A stretch of DNA of 41,177 nucleotides from JANMDR01 sp043760555 (GTDB lineage: Bacteria > Pseudomonadota > Gammaproteobacteria > Burkholderiales > Usitatibacteraceae). The translations under genes and the position numbers were made by a program. Below the pieces are notes generated by a model. The model searched no databases. It saw nothing but the letters and a program-made list of their open reading frames with translations, and was not told the DNA's origin. Where the stretch lies: assembly GCA_043760555.1 (NCBI GenBank), contig JAYUOW010000146.1, forward strand, positions 1-41,177, read 5' to 3'. The first letter of the stretch is position 1. The number at the start of each line of letters is the position of its first letter. Below are positions 31,548 to 39,524 of this stretch, piece after piece.

Positions 31548-31720
31548 GTAGGGGCGCATTGCATGCGCCCTCGTGAAATCGTCGCGCTGTCCGAATTGGC
31601 AAGAGGCTGTTTGCCAATTTGCAGTGGTGTGCCGAAGCCCCGGTGGTTCTGTAGGGGCGCATTGCATGCGCCCTCGTGAAACACTTGCGTTGTCCGAATT
31701 GGCAACAGGCTGTTTGCCAA
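31548..31720. repeat. Tandem pair of 70-bp GTAGGGGCGCATTGCATGCGCCC units
   Basis: Two near-identical 70-base segments lie at 31548-31617 and 31651-31720, with a 103-base period. Each has the GGGCGCAT-TGC-ATGCGCCC palindrome, then CTCGTGAAA, then a hairpin GAATTGGCAA...TTGCCAA. They fill the gap between the GST gene and vapC; no gene is seen there. Confidence 0.85.
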
Positions 31721-31745
31721 CGTCCAAACAGTTTTACCCGCAACC

Positions 31746-32165
31746 TCAACCCTCCCATGGATTCAAAGTGGCCACGCCCGTCACTGCAAAGTCCGCCACA
31801 TTACGCGTCACAACGATTAGCCCATGCACCAATGCGGTGGCCGCAATAAGGCCGTCGCGAACGGGTGCAGGATTAGGCACGTGCAAGGGAGCACTGCGAA
31901 GCGCCACGGCCGTATCAAACGCTAATATGCGTCCGGCAAACGCGGGCAGCACTTGTTTATCAAGCCAGTTACGTAGCGTGGTAGCTTGGCTTTGATCTCG
32001 CCTCGCCAACATGCGTACGCCGATTTCTAATTCTTGAATTGTGATAACGGATAAGTACAAATCTGCGGTATCTACACCTTCAGCCCATGCCGCGACGCGT
32101 ACGTCTGCTTTGCCACTTTTGATTTTGCGAAATTCTGAAACTACATTCGTGTCCAATAAATACAT
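31746..32165 (-). CDS. vapC: VapC family PIN-domain ribonuclease toxin
   Basis: 139 residues from the ATG at 32165, whose A is the last base of the antitoxin TGA stop; a GTG one codon earlier is also possible. It starts MYLLDTNVVSEFRK with the first catalytic Asp, has the Glu in VITIQELEIGVRML, the Asp in LAFDTAVALRS and the Asp in VRDGLIAATALVHGLIVVTRN, then PWEG. This is the FitB-like branch of VapC. The toxin would cleave RNA. It is paired with a Phd-type antitoxin. Confidence 0.93.
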   Translation of the reverse strand: MYLLDTNVVSEFRKIKSGKADVRVAAWAEGVDTADLYLSVITIQELEIGVRMLARRDQSQATTLRNWLDKQVLPAFAGRILAFDTAVALRSAPLHVPNPAPVRDGLIAATALVHGLIVVTRNVADFAVTGVATLNPWEG

Positions 32166-32437
32166 CACTTAAAGTCCGCTGCCCTGGCCAGTTCTCGCGG
32201 TTTGGGCAGTTCCAATTCTTTTAAAAACGCATCGTTTACATCCCCGCTGAGCGCCAGTAAATCCGCTATTTTTACGGTATGTTGTGCCTTAGTAAGCTTG
32301 CGATAATCATTGAAGGTGAGCAGCACATGCGAAGGCCTGCCGCGATCGGTGATGATTACGGGTCCTGCCGCAGTCGCGTTTTTAGCCCCGCTAGTATCCT
32401 GATTAAATGCACGACTTGAGAGCGTTGTGATGGACAT
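32165..32437 (-). CDS. vapB: Phd/YefM-type antitoxin of VapC
   Basis: 90 residues. Phd-like N-terminal fold: SSRAFNQDTSGAKNATAAGP, then VIITDRGRPSHVLLTFNDYR, the strand-turn motif that makes the DNA-binding dimer. The C-terminal half (IADLLALSGDVNDAFLKELE) is the likely toxin-neutralising segment. The ribosome site AAGGAAAA lies before the ATG. Translation is coupled to vapC. A near-palindrome at 32463-32476 may be its operator. Confidence 0.9.
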   Translation of the reverse strand: MSITTLSSRAFNQDTSGAKNATAAGPVIITDRGRPSHVLLTFNDYRKLTKAQHTVKIADLLALSGDVNDAFLKELELPKPRELARAADFK

Positions 32438-32462
32438 GGGTTTTCCTTAATGCAAAAATATG

Positions 32463-32476
32463 TAGCAATGTTACTA
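32463..32476. promoter_or_regulatory. Candidate VapB operator
   Basis: TAGCAATGTTACTA is an imperfect palindrome (10 of 14 symmetric positions) 26 bases upstream of the antitoxin start. Phd-type antitoxins normally bind such sites to repress their own operon. Confidence 0.35.
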
Positions 32477-32635
32477 CTAATTTTACCACTGTGGAAATTT
32501 GGCCGCGTAGCGTAGTAAAAGACTTTACAAATGCGGAAGTTCGCGCGGATGAAGTTGCGCTCGCGTAGCACCAAAGCCATTCAATTAAGTGAGAAAATAA
32601 GTGCTTTTTTACACTCGGATGGTTGTTAATACATA

Positions 32636-32665
32636 CCTGAAGAAGCCCTATTTTCGGGCAACGGA
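32636..32665. repeat. Palindromic element, GAAG type, eroded right arm
   Basis: CCTGAAGAAGCCCTATTTTCGGGCAACGG. It lies in the 731-bp gene-free interval 32438-33168. That interval also holds a solo arm of the 138-bp element and another palindrome; I see no convincing gene there. Confidence 0.65.
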
Positions 32666-32915
32666 GCTACCTTCGGGTCGTAGGGTGTGTACAGCGTATC
32701 GTGTGGCTGGTAGCGGGGTGAGCAAAGCGCTTTTGTGTGCTCACCTTTGATGATTTCAGAGGGTTTAAATAGACACGAGGCGCGTCCAAGTCGACAACTT
32801 TCCTTCGGGCTAGCAACCCCTTCTCCCCAACTCCGCCCCCGGGGGGCGATGAACTTTAGAGCGGAGGAATGCGATCGACGGCACATTGATGATGTGTGCC
32901 TGAAGACATACTTTT

Positions 32916-32972
32916 GTAGGGCGCAATCAGCGCAGCGCCAATTGCGCCTAGTGGTGGAAAAACGGAAAGCTC
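32916..32972. repeat. Solo arm of the 138-bp inverted-end element
   Basis: GTAGGGCGCAATCAGCGCAG, CGCCAATTGCGCC and TGGAAAAACGG match the inverse of the right arm of the elements at 11120 and 11492. The partner arm is absent. Confidence 0.75.
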
Positions 32973-33041
32973 GCTTCTTGCCCTCTTCAGTCAAACGCGA
33001 CTCCGTGTTGTTTTTGCGGTAACCAAATAGGGTAGTGTGCT

Positions 33042-33076
33042 GCCTGTAGATGCCCTATTTTAGGCTATCTACAGCC
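33042..33076. repeat. Palindromic element, GTAG type, upstream of esterase gene
   Basis: GCCTGTAGATGCCCTATTTTAGGCTATCTACAGCC. Hairpin located 93 bases before the esterase ATG. Confidence 0.85.
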
Positions 33077-33168
33077 TATTCTGGTATCGAAAAAACGCAA
33101 ATTTTTAACTATCTGGTTTTAAAATAAGGCATAATCGCGCACTTCCAATAAACCCTTCAACCTCACAC

Positions 33169-34041
33169 ATGCGCTCATTCAACACGCGTTATTTCTCAAT
33201 TTTCATCGCTCTATTTGCGTTCACCACGCTATCCGCCTGCACAACGCAAACCACACCCAGTACCGAAATCATCTCCATCCAAGCCGATCAAGCAGAGCTT
33301 GAAAAACGCAACGCGCAAAAAATATCCGCTGCCCCCGCCAGCTTGTTTGAAGCTGGCGAATTTACGGCAAGCAACGGCGTTCAGCTAAAGTTTCGCCACC
33401 ACACGCCGCAGGCGCGAACAGCGCAAAAGCTGCCGCTCATCCTAATGCTGCACGGCTCTGGTGCGATTGGTGTGGATAACGAAAAGCAGCTCGGCTGGTT
33501 TTCGCGTTCTTGGGCGCATCCAGAAATTCAAGCGCAGTTTGCTGCGCACATACTCGTTCCGCAAATGCCTGCGAGGGGCGCAGATTATATGCCGGTGGAC
33601 GATGCAGGGCTTTCGTATTCCATCGCCCGCCCGCCGCTACTTGCTACCTTCGAATTGGTAGAAAAAATGCTGCGCCGCGATGACGTGGATGGCCAGCGCG
33701 TGTATGTGGTGGGGTTTTCAATGGGGGCGTCGGGTGCTTGGAATGCGGCTATGTTGCGGCCGGATTTGTTTGCCGCCGCCGTGCCAATTTCGGGCATTGC
33801 ACCCGCCCGCAGTTTGGCACCAAAGCTTGCCCATACGCCGATTTTAATTGTGCATGGCGATGCTGATACAGAAAACAAAATTGAATCGGATCGCGCTATG
33901 TTTAAAGCGATTGGTGCGCTACAAACTGGTGCGGCGAGTATCCGCTTCATCGAGTATGTTGGTCTTAATCATACCGTGCCCGCAGATATGGTGTTTGGTA
34001 CCGCGTGGCGCACATGGCTATTTGCGCAGCGGCGTAACTAA
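33169..34041 (+). CDS. Alpha/beta-hydrolase (phospholipase/carboxylesterase-like) lipoprotein
   Basis: 290 residues. The signal peptide ends in a lipobox (TTLSAC), so it is predicted to be membrane-anchored in the periplasm. The hydrolase core shows the oxyanion strand LILMLHGSGAIGVDN, the nucleophile elbow VVGFSMGASGAWNA (Ser in GFSMG), the acid in ILIVHGDADTENKIES and the His in YVGLNHTVP. It resembles the C-terminal domain of predicted peptidases/esterases of the LpqC/polyhydroxybutyrate-depolymerase type. The substrate is unknown. A CATAAT hexamer at 33130 is a possible -10 box. Confidence 0.88.
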   Translation: MRSFNTRYFSIFIALFAFTTLSACTTQTTPSTEIISIQADQAELEKRNAQKISAAPASLFEAGEFTASNGVQLKFRHHTPQARTAQKLPLILMLHGSGAIGVDNEKQLGWFSRSWAHPEIQAQFAAHILVPQMPARGADYMPVDDAGLSYSIARPPLLATFELVEKMLRRDDVDGQRVYVVGFSMGASGAWNAAMLRPDLFAAAVPISGIAPARSLAPKLAHTPILIVHGDADTENKIESDRAMFKAIGALQTGAASIRFIEYVGLNHTVPADMVFGTAWRTWLFAQRRN

Positions 34042-34060
34042 TTTTCAGTCTAAATAAGTG

Positions 34061-34093
34061 GCTGTAGATGCCCAAAAATAGGGCGTCTACAGC
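34061..34093. repeat. Palindromic element, GTAG type, after esterase gene
   Basis: GCTGTAGATGCCC, AAAAATA, GGGCGTCTACAGC. It is 19 bases after the esterase stop, in the convergent gap with the exporter operon. Confidence 0.88.
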
Positions 34094-34100
34094 CTATAAA

Positions 34101-34227
34101 TTATTCCATTTCCACATCAAAACAATAATTATTATTGCAAATCTCAAAATTTCGTCGTCCCCATCGACGGGAACGACGGCTCGTTGGTGTTTTGAGTTGC
34201 TGCACTATTGATATAGAAATGGAATAA
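34101..34227. repeat. 127-bp MITE-like segment with 12-bp inverted ends
   Basis: TTATTCCATTTC at 34101-34112 is exactly inverted at 34216-34227 (GAAATGGAATAA). An inner pair CTCAAAA/TTTTGAG (34143; 34191) also inverts. A REP-like GACGGGAACGACG hairpin (34152-34179), identical to that at 13579, sits in the centre. There is no coding potential. Confidence 0.7.
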
Positions 34228-34261
34228 ATCAGCCAGAAGTTAGCGGTCGCTGTCTTCAAAT

Positions 34262-35254
34262 TCACCGCCCAAACACCGCCACCACGCGCATGCCTATCGG
34301 CAGTTTGGGTTTCAAAGTGGTTGTGGGCCCTAAATCGATCACCACTTCCAATACATCGCGATCATTTTTATCGGATGCGTCGCCGCTTTTTATACTGCGC
34401 CTACCCATTTCGGCTTGCACCAGTGCCACGGTGCCAACCAGCTGTAAAGATTTATCGAATTCACTAATGATATTTACCCGTTGCCCAAGCTTTACAAAGC
34501 TCACATCGCGCTCGTCCACCTCGGCGCGCACGCGCAGGCGTGAAAGATCAGCCACGGTCATGGCGCTGCCGAGTGTCAACGGATTAAGTGGATTGATGCT
34601 GTCGCCCACTTCCACAAAATTGCGCAGCACAACGATGTTTGACGGCGCGCGAAATGTGCATTTTTCAGCTTCTGCGTTTGCGAATGCCAGCCTTGCTTGT
34701 GCTGCAGCTACGCGTGCGACGGCAGCTGCAATATCTTCACGGCGTGCAGGCACCGCCGCAAGCTTTTGTTCTGCAATAAGCCCTTGGTTTTTGGCGCGAG
34801 CTAGGCTAAGGGCATCGCGCATGGTGTCTAGTTCGGCGTCCGAGATGAAGTTTCCCTTTTGTTTTAGCTGCTCAAATCGCTGGTAGCGCCGCTCCGCCGC
34901 TGCCACATCCGTCTCTCCTACTTTTACGCGTTCGGCCACTACGGCGCGTTCTTCGGCGCGCAAGCCGTTTCGGGCTTTTTCAAGCAATGCCTGCGCCTCT
35001 TGCGCGTCGCTCGAGGCGACACGAATAGTGGCGCTGCGATCGTCGCATTGCAGGCTAATCAACGGGTCACCTAGTTTTTTTGCTTCACCTGCGCGCGCGT
35101 GAATCACTTTTACCGTTCCCGCAATGTTGAACGCCATTTTTATGGCGGGTGCAGCACCTTCTATACGTGCAGGGGCTGAAAAGGTGCGAGTTTCCTGCGC
35201 GTAAACGGTTGTAGATGCACAGAAAACAACGGCAAATGTGGATAAATAGTTCAT
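34262..35254 (-). CDS. Periplasmic adaptor of ABC exporter (HlyD/DevB-like)
   Basis: 330 residues from the ATG at 35254, which gives a proper signal peptide (MNYLSTFAVVFCASTTVYAQ). A GTG at 35338, overlapping the ATPase gene, would add 28 residues. After the signal the barrel/lipoyl half-motif is FNIAGTVKVIHARAGEAKKL. A coiled coil of about 110 residues follows (ALLEKARNGLRAEERAVVAE, AAVARVAAAQARLAFANAEA). The second lipoyl half is TFRAPSNIVVLRNFVEVGDS and the beta-barrel is LRVRAEVDERDVSFVKLGQR. It would bridge the inner-membrane pump to an outer-membrane channel such as TolC, which is not in the window. Confidence 0.88.
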   Translation of the reverse strand: MNYLSTFAVVFCASTTVYAQETRTFSAPARIEGAAPAIKMAFNIAGTVKVIHARAGEAKKLGDPLISLQCDDRSATIRVASSDAQEAQALLEKARNGLRAEERAVVAERVKVGETDVAAAERRYQRFEQLKQKGNFISDAELDTMRDALSLARAKNQGLIAEQKLAAVPARREDIAAAVARVAAAQARLAFANAEAEKCTFRAPSNIVVLRNFVEVGDSINPLNPLTLGSAMTVADLSRLRVRAEVDERDVSFVKLGQRVNIISEFDKSLQLVGTVALVQAEMGRRSIKSGDASDKNDRDVLEVVIDLGPTTTLKPKLPIGMRVVAVFGR

Positions 35255-35330
35255 TTGCACCACCGCTACCCGCCCAATAAAAATTGTGAACGCCTGCGCC
35301 ACTGATAAAGGCGATTGCGGTTTGATTTTT

Positions 35331-35996
35331 CTAAACACGATTTAAAATTCCGTTTTCTAACTGATAAATATGGTCAACATAATCAAGCACACGCGCATCG
35401 TGCGTCACGATAAGCGTAGTGGATTGATTGGCGATGGTTTGTTCGCGCAAGGCGGCTAAAAAATGTTGCCCGCGCTTCCAATCTAGCGCGGCCGTTGGTT
35501 CATCAGCAAAAATAGCGGCCGGCGAAGTGGCAAGCGCACGCGCAAGGGCAATAAGTTGGCGTTCGCCGCCGCTTAGCGTGGCTGGCATGGTGTGCGGTGG
35601 AATGCTGATGCGCAACGCGTCGTAAATGCGCGCCGCCGCCGCTTGGCCAGCGGCTAAGTTTCCCAGCGCAAAGCCCGCGGGAATAGCAATATTTGCCATC
35701 ACGTTTAGTTGCGGAATTAAGCGAATATCTTGAAACACATAGCCGAATGACTTCAGCCTTACCACAGCACACTGTACTTCATCGCTAGGCAATGTGGAAC
35801 CCGCAAAATTAACCGTGCCGCTCGTTGGCGCAAGCAGGCCACTCGCCAGCGAAAGCAATGTGGATTTGCCACTGCCAGATGGACCCGTAATGGCCGCTAT
35901 TTCCCCGGGTGCGAAGGTGGCGTTAATGCTTTGCGCCAACATGCGCGATTCACTTGCCGTTTGCAAGGTGTAGCTAAGGTTGTATAGGTGCAGCAT
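35331..35996 (-). CDS. ABC transporter ATP-binding protein (DevA/LolD-like)
   Basis: 221 residues. Walker A is ITGPSGSGKSTLLSLASGLL, the Q-loop is FGYVFQDIRLIPQLNVMANI, the signature is LSGGERQLIALARAL, Walker B is AAIFADEPTAALDW and the switch His is in TLIVTHDARVLDYVD. The MacB/LolD/DevA subgroup is indicated by the short length and FtsX-type partner. It begins 3 bp after the permease gene and is followed by the adaptor gene. Confidence 0.93.
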   Translation of the reverse strand: MLHLYNLSYTLQTASESRMLAQSINATFAPGEIAAITGPSGSGKSTLLSLASGLLAPTSGTVNFAGSTLPSDEVQCAVVRLKSFGYVFQDIRLIPQLNVMANIAIPAGFALGNLAAGQAAAARIYDALRISIPPHTMPATLSGGERQLIALARALATSPAAIFADEPTAALDWKRGQHFLAALREQTIANQSTTLIVTHDARVLDYVDHIYQLENGILNRV

Positions 35997-35999
35997 CGC

Positions 36000-37361
36000 T
36001 TATGCTTGCCTGAAGGCATCGGCTGGCTGCACGCGCAATAGCATGCGGATGCTCGACACGCTTGCCAGCGCCCCCATCAGCAAGGCCACGCATAACACCG
36101 CAGGCGGCAACCACATCGGCAGCAACACCCAGCCCAGCACGTAGGCACGGGTTGCCCACACCATTACCGCACCGAGCACAGCCCCCGCAAACGCCCCTGT
36201 GCACGCCAATACGCCCGCTTGTAGCAGCAGCACCAAGGTTAAGCGTGACGGTGCTACGCCCATGGCGCGTAGCGTTGCAAACTCTTTTAAGTTTTCCATC
36301 GTCAACGCAAAGAGCGTTTGCGAGATGATGATAAAACCAATCACAAAGCCGAGCACCGCCGATAGCAGTAAGCCGCCGCCAGCACCGGTTCGTATAAGCC
36401 AAAACAGCGCCGTGCGCGACTCATACTCCGCCGCCGTCAACACATCCACCTCTGGAAAGCGCGCACCAATCGCGCGTGCAACTCCGCTTACACCGTCTGG
36501 TCGCACATCCGTTGCAACATAAATCGCCACCGCATTTGCAGCATCACTACCCAGCCCAAACATGCGTCGTGCAGCGTCAATTTCTACAAACGCATAAGGT
36601 GCGCCTAAAAACGTGGCATAACCATCCACAAAATCTGTCACTACACCGCGCACGCCATTTATTTCTAGCGCCACACCAGCCGCTTGCACGCCCAATAAAT
36701 TGCGATCAATCACATCAAGCAAAATTGCGTTGGGTAGGTTATCCGTATGTGCTGCCTGCGTACCTACGGCATTTAGATTGCGATCTAGGCTGGCTAAAGG
36801 CATTCCAACTAGGGCCACAGACCCGCGCACTACTGCACCGCCATCATCGTTAGCAGTGGTTTTTACAGCCGCAAAACCATTCACCACCGGTAGCACGGCC
36901 TTGACGCCTTCTTGACCCAACAGCAGCGCTTGGTAAGACCTGGGCAGCGTGCTAGAAAATTCAAACGAAGGCTGCGCTTTGGGTATCACCCAAATATCGG
37001 CGTTTAAAGCGCGAATGGGGGCTTTTGCTGACAACAAAAACCCCGCCACCATCGACGATTGAAACTGCATTAGCGCAACCGCAATCACCACCCCCGCTAA
37101 CGATCCGTAAAACCGCCGCCGGTTCGAGAGTAAAAACGCGGCAGCCAGCGGCCATGCCAACGCAATATTGGCAGCAACCGGTTGTGCAAGAGGCAATAAA
37201 TACGGGCGTTTTCGAGCATTTTTGCTTGTAAACGCCCGCGCAGCTTGCACCTTTTGGTCTATGGCTGTTGACGCTGGCGGGGGTAAAGGACTATTCATGA
37301 CGCGTAGGCCACATTGCAGTGCGCGTCGCGTTGCCACACCGAAAAAATGTACCAATGGCAT
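36000..37361 (-). CDS. ABC transporter permease (FtsX/DevC-like)
   Basis: 453 residues, starting at the ATG that abuts the stop of the preceding gene; an ATG at 37298 is an alternative. A Pro-rich and basic N-terminal region of about 60 residues precedes helix 1 (RRRFYGSLAGVVIAVALMQF). A large periplasmic domain of about 200 residues follows (ADIWVIPKAQPSFEFSSTLP onward). Three C-terminal helices come last: LLLSAVLGFVIGFIIISQTL, LTLVLLLQAGVLACTGAFAG and WLPPAVLCVALLMGALASVS. LKEFATLRAMGVAPSRL is the coupling motif of FtsX-type permeases. Family members of DevC type export glycolipids in cyanobacteria; the cargo here is unknown. Confidence 0.9.
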   Translation of the reverse strand: MPLVHFFGVATRRALQCGLRVMNSPLPPPASTAIDQKVQAARAFTSKNARKRPYLLPLAQPVAANIALAWPLAAAFLLSNRRRFYGSLAGVVIAVALMQFQSSMVAGFLLSAKAPIRALNADIWVIPKAQPSFEFSSTLPRSYQALLLGQEGVKAVLPVVNGFAAVKTTANDDGGAVVRGSVALVGMPLASLDRNLNAVGTQAAHTDNLPNAILLDVIDRNLLGVQAAGVALEINGVRGVVTDFVDGYATFLGAPYAFVEIDAARRMFGLGSDAANAVAIYVATDVRPDGVSGVARAIGARFPEVDVLTAAEYESRTALFWLIRTGAGGGLLLSAVLGFVIGFIIISQTLFALTMENLKEFATLRAMGVAPSRLTLVLLLQAGVLACTGAFAGAVLGAVMVWATRAYVLGWVLLPMWLPPAVLCVALLMGALASVSSIRMLLRVQPADAFRQA

Positions 37362-38666
37362 TCAAGCGGTTGCGCCCACGCTAAGGGCTGTGTTGGCAGC
37401 GGCAACGGATAATTTGATAATTTCGACGGCTTGCTTGCACTGGCTTGGTTCGTGATTTGTCATCACTTGCATGCGCAAACGTGCGGTGCCCGACGCCACA
37501 GCAGGGAACTCGATTAGGTTCGTCATTAAGCCCCGCTCGAACATTTCTCTGGTTGCGATCCGCGCCACGTCTTCTCGGCCCATCATCACAGCAACAATTG
37601 GCGACGGATTTCCGAGCACCTTAAAACCTGCTTCCGTTAGCGCTGTACGAAGACAAACGATTGCATCCATCAATTTTTTGCGGCGCACATCGCCTTCCGA
37701 ACTCCGCACAATTTCTAAGCACTTTCGGACAATTGCAACCTGAATCGGCGAAAGCGCGTTGCTGAAAGTATTAGGGGTCGCATAGGCTCTTAAGTATTCG
37801 CGCATGGCTTGAGACCGCACCGCCACAAAACCCCCGTTACTTGCAAAAGATTTTGAAAAGGAACCCATGACGATATCAACCTTGCCAAGCATGCCTTGAA
37901 TGCCCAGCTGACCCGTACCGTTAGGGCCGGTGCAGCCGAGATCATGCGCCACATCAAGAACGAATGTTGCGCTGTACTTTGTTGCAAGCTCCACAAACTT
38001 GGCGATATCAGGTGAATCAGCATCCATTGAGAACGTGCCTTCGGTTACAAGCAAGATGCTGTTCGTTTGGTCTTTTTCTCGAATTTGCTGCAATATCGCT
38101 TCCGCATTGTCGGCATCTAAATGCTTAAACAAATGGACGTTGCGGGTGGCGGCGATAGCGCCTTCTAATAAGCAATTATGCGAGAGCTTGTCCATGACTA
38201 CATGGTCTGCCAAACGGACGAGGCCTTTAATTACGCCAAAACCCGCAGCCCACCCAGTAGGAAACAGGGTGACATAAGGCAGATGCAAAAACGCCGCTAT
38301 TTCATCGGCTAGTTTATCGCCATCCACGGTATTGCCCGCTAAAGCCGTTGAGCCCGCACTATGCACGCCGTAAGTGTCGATTGCGTCTACAGCCGCTTTA
38401 ACCACTTCTGGATGGCTTGCTAAAGATAAATATTCTTGGCTTGAAAAATTTATGCCATTGCCAATGTCGCCGTTGGGCATTCTTATGGAAGCCACGGAGT
38501 CAGGTTTAGACAACAGTGTTTTAGCAAATGGAAATAATCCGTTTTGCGCCCTGCGACCTGCCCAAGTCCAGAATGCATCAGCGCGGTTTTCAATCTTCAA
38601 ATTAGGTATTTCTACGTAGTCTTTCATGCTGCCTACAAGGCAGCGCGCGTCATTAGTTTGTGTCAT
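37362..38666 (-). CDS. PLP-dependent alpha-oxoamine synthase family acyltransferase
   Basis: 434 residues of the KBL/8-amino-7-oxononanoate/serine palmitoyltransferase family, which join an acyl thioester to an amino acid with loss of CO2. The PLP lysine is K272 in MGSFSKSFASNGGF. The cofactor Asp and His lie in TFVLDVAHDLGCTGPNGTGQ. NFSSQEYLSLASHPEV, GVHSAGSTALAGNT and LFPTGWAAGFGVIKGL are visible. The N-terminal DAFWTWAGRRAQNGLFPFAK extension is closer to serine palmitoyltransferase-like members than to BioF or Kbl. No bio or tdh gene is nearby. It is first in an operon with an ABC exporter, suggesting synthesis of an exported amino-lipid, which is inference. Confidence 0.87.
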   Translation of the reverse strand: MTQTNDARCLVGSMKDYVEIPNLKIENRADAFWTWAGRRAQNGLFPFAKTLLSKPDSVASIRMPNGDIGNGINFSSQEYLSLASHPEVVKAAVDAIDTYGVHSAGSTALAGNTVDGDKLADEIAAFLHLPYVTLFPTGWAAGFGVIKGLVRLADHVVMDKLSHNCLLEGAIAATRNVHLFKHLDADNAEAILQQIREKDQTNSILLVTEGTFSMDADSPDIAKFVELATKYSATFVLDVAHDLGCTGPNGTGQLGIQGMLGKVDIVMGSFSKSFASNGGFVAVRSQAMREYLRAYATPNTFSNALSPIQVAIVRKCLEIVRSSEGDVRRKKLMDAIVCLRTALTEAGFKVLGNPSPIVAVMMGREDVARIATREMFERGLMTNLIEFPAVASGTARLRMQVMTNHEPSQCKQAVEIIKLSVAAANTALSVGATA

Positions 38667-38760
38667 TAAAAGTGCCCGTATGTTTGGTTTTTAAGTAGCG
38701 CTTTCAAGCGCCTAACAATTGCTTTCCATCCAACGGTAATATAACAACCCAGCCAAAAAT

Positions 38761-38790
38761 AAAACCCACCTGCTTAGGTGGGTTTTTTTG
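38761..38790 (+). terminator. Strong Rho-independent terminator
   Basis: AAAACCCACCT, loop GCTT, AGGTGGGTTTTTTTG: an 11-bp stem with flanking A and T runs, usable in both directions. No plus-strand gene ends just upstream. The 38667-38858 gap also has a small hairpin (GCGCTT TC AAGCGC, 38698-38711). It could end an unannotated small RNA or a minus-strand transcript arriving from the right. Confidence 0.85.
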
Positions 38791-38858
38791 TGTTTGTTCT
38801 AAGTGGCATCCCTCCATCAAATTAAAAAGCTACCAATTTAAAATAAGGTAAAACCATA

Positions 38859-39409
38859 ATGAATTCTGACGACAAAAGGCAGGTGCGTACTCTACGTTAG
38901 ATCATATTTTAGTTATTAGCTGGCTATTGCTCGAAATAGCCCTATTTTCGGGGATTTTGGCTAATGCCGGCTTGATTGCAGTACCAAATTTCTCGCCTCG
39001 CGTGATGCTATTTTTTGGCATTATCGTGACGCAGTTTGTATGGAATGGGCAGATGGGCTTCGTCACTTTTTTGCATCATTTTCATCCGCAAGTAAAGTGG
39101 TATTGTGAAGCGGACGCGCCGCCAGCGGCTACGCGGCAGTTGGTTTCAACGGTACATATGGCGTTCCCGGCTGGCACGAATTGGGGGATGCTAAATATTC
39201 TCGAGCACACCGCGCATCACATAGACCCGAAAATTCCGTTGTACAACCTGCCGCGTGCGCAAACCGCGTTGAACAAAGCATTCGCCAACGATATTCGCCA
39301 AGAGCGCATGACATTACGTGCCGCGCTTAATGCGTTTGCGGTGTGTAAATTGTGGGATGTGGAGCGGCAGTGTTGGGTGGGGTTTGATGCAAAAATTCAA
39401 CACAAATAG
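38859..39409 (+). pseudogene. Fatty-acid desaturase, 5'-truncated and frameshifted
   Basis: The C-terminal region is intact: a hydrophobic segment (VMLFFGIIVTQFVWNGQMGF), FLHHFHPQVKWYCEADAPPA, and the third histidine box ILEHTAHHIDPKIPLYNLP, typical of membrane acyl-lipid desaturases. The first two histidine boxes are absent, so about half of a normal 300+ residue protein is missing and it cannot be active. A plausible original start is the ATG at 38859 with a ribosome site, reading MNSDDKRQVRTLR then stop at 38898. The main frame resumes as LDHILVISWLLLEIALFSG in another phase. Sequence at 38929-38961 resembles the palindromic element, so an insertion/deletion at such a repeat may have removed the middle. 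Confidence 0.75.
38929..38961. repeat. Possible eroded palindromic element at desaturase break
   Basis: GCTCGAAATAGCCCTATTTTCGGGGATTTTGGC has the family's layout with several mismatches. It coincides with the junction where the N-terminal half of the desaturase is lost. Confidence 0.4.
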
Positions 39410-39524
39410 CTTTATGAAAGCGTTGCCACGGGTTGCGCGCATTTGTTTTTGTTAGCCTTCCGGTTTTGCCAGTGCGCTTGAAATACTCTGCTAAACTTTG
39501 GCAATCAATTCTTAGGGCTACACA

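Noticed and set aside
31548..31720. CRISPR array
   Set aside because: There are only two long units with internal palindromes and no spacer-like regular series; no cas genes are present anywhere in the window.
32626..32994. 122-residue minus-strand ORF
   Set aside because: It spans a palindrome and a repeat arm, has an implausible composition and shows no recognisable domain.
37199..37232. Possible palindrome copy in the permease N-terminus
   Set aside because: Only about 14 bases on one side match (AAACGCCCGTATTTA) and no second arm pairs; too weak to list.
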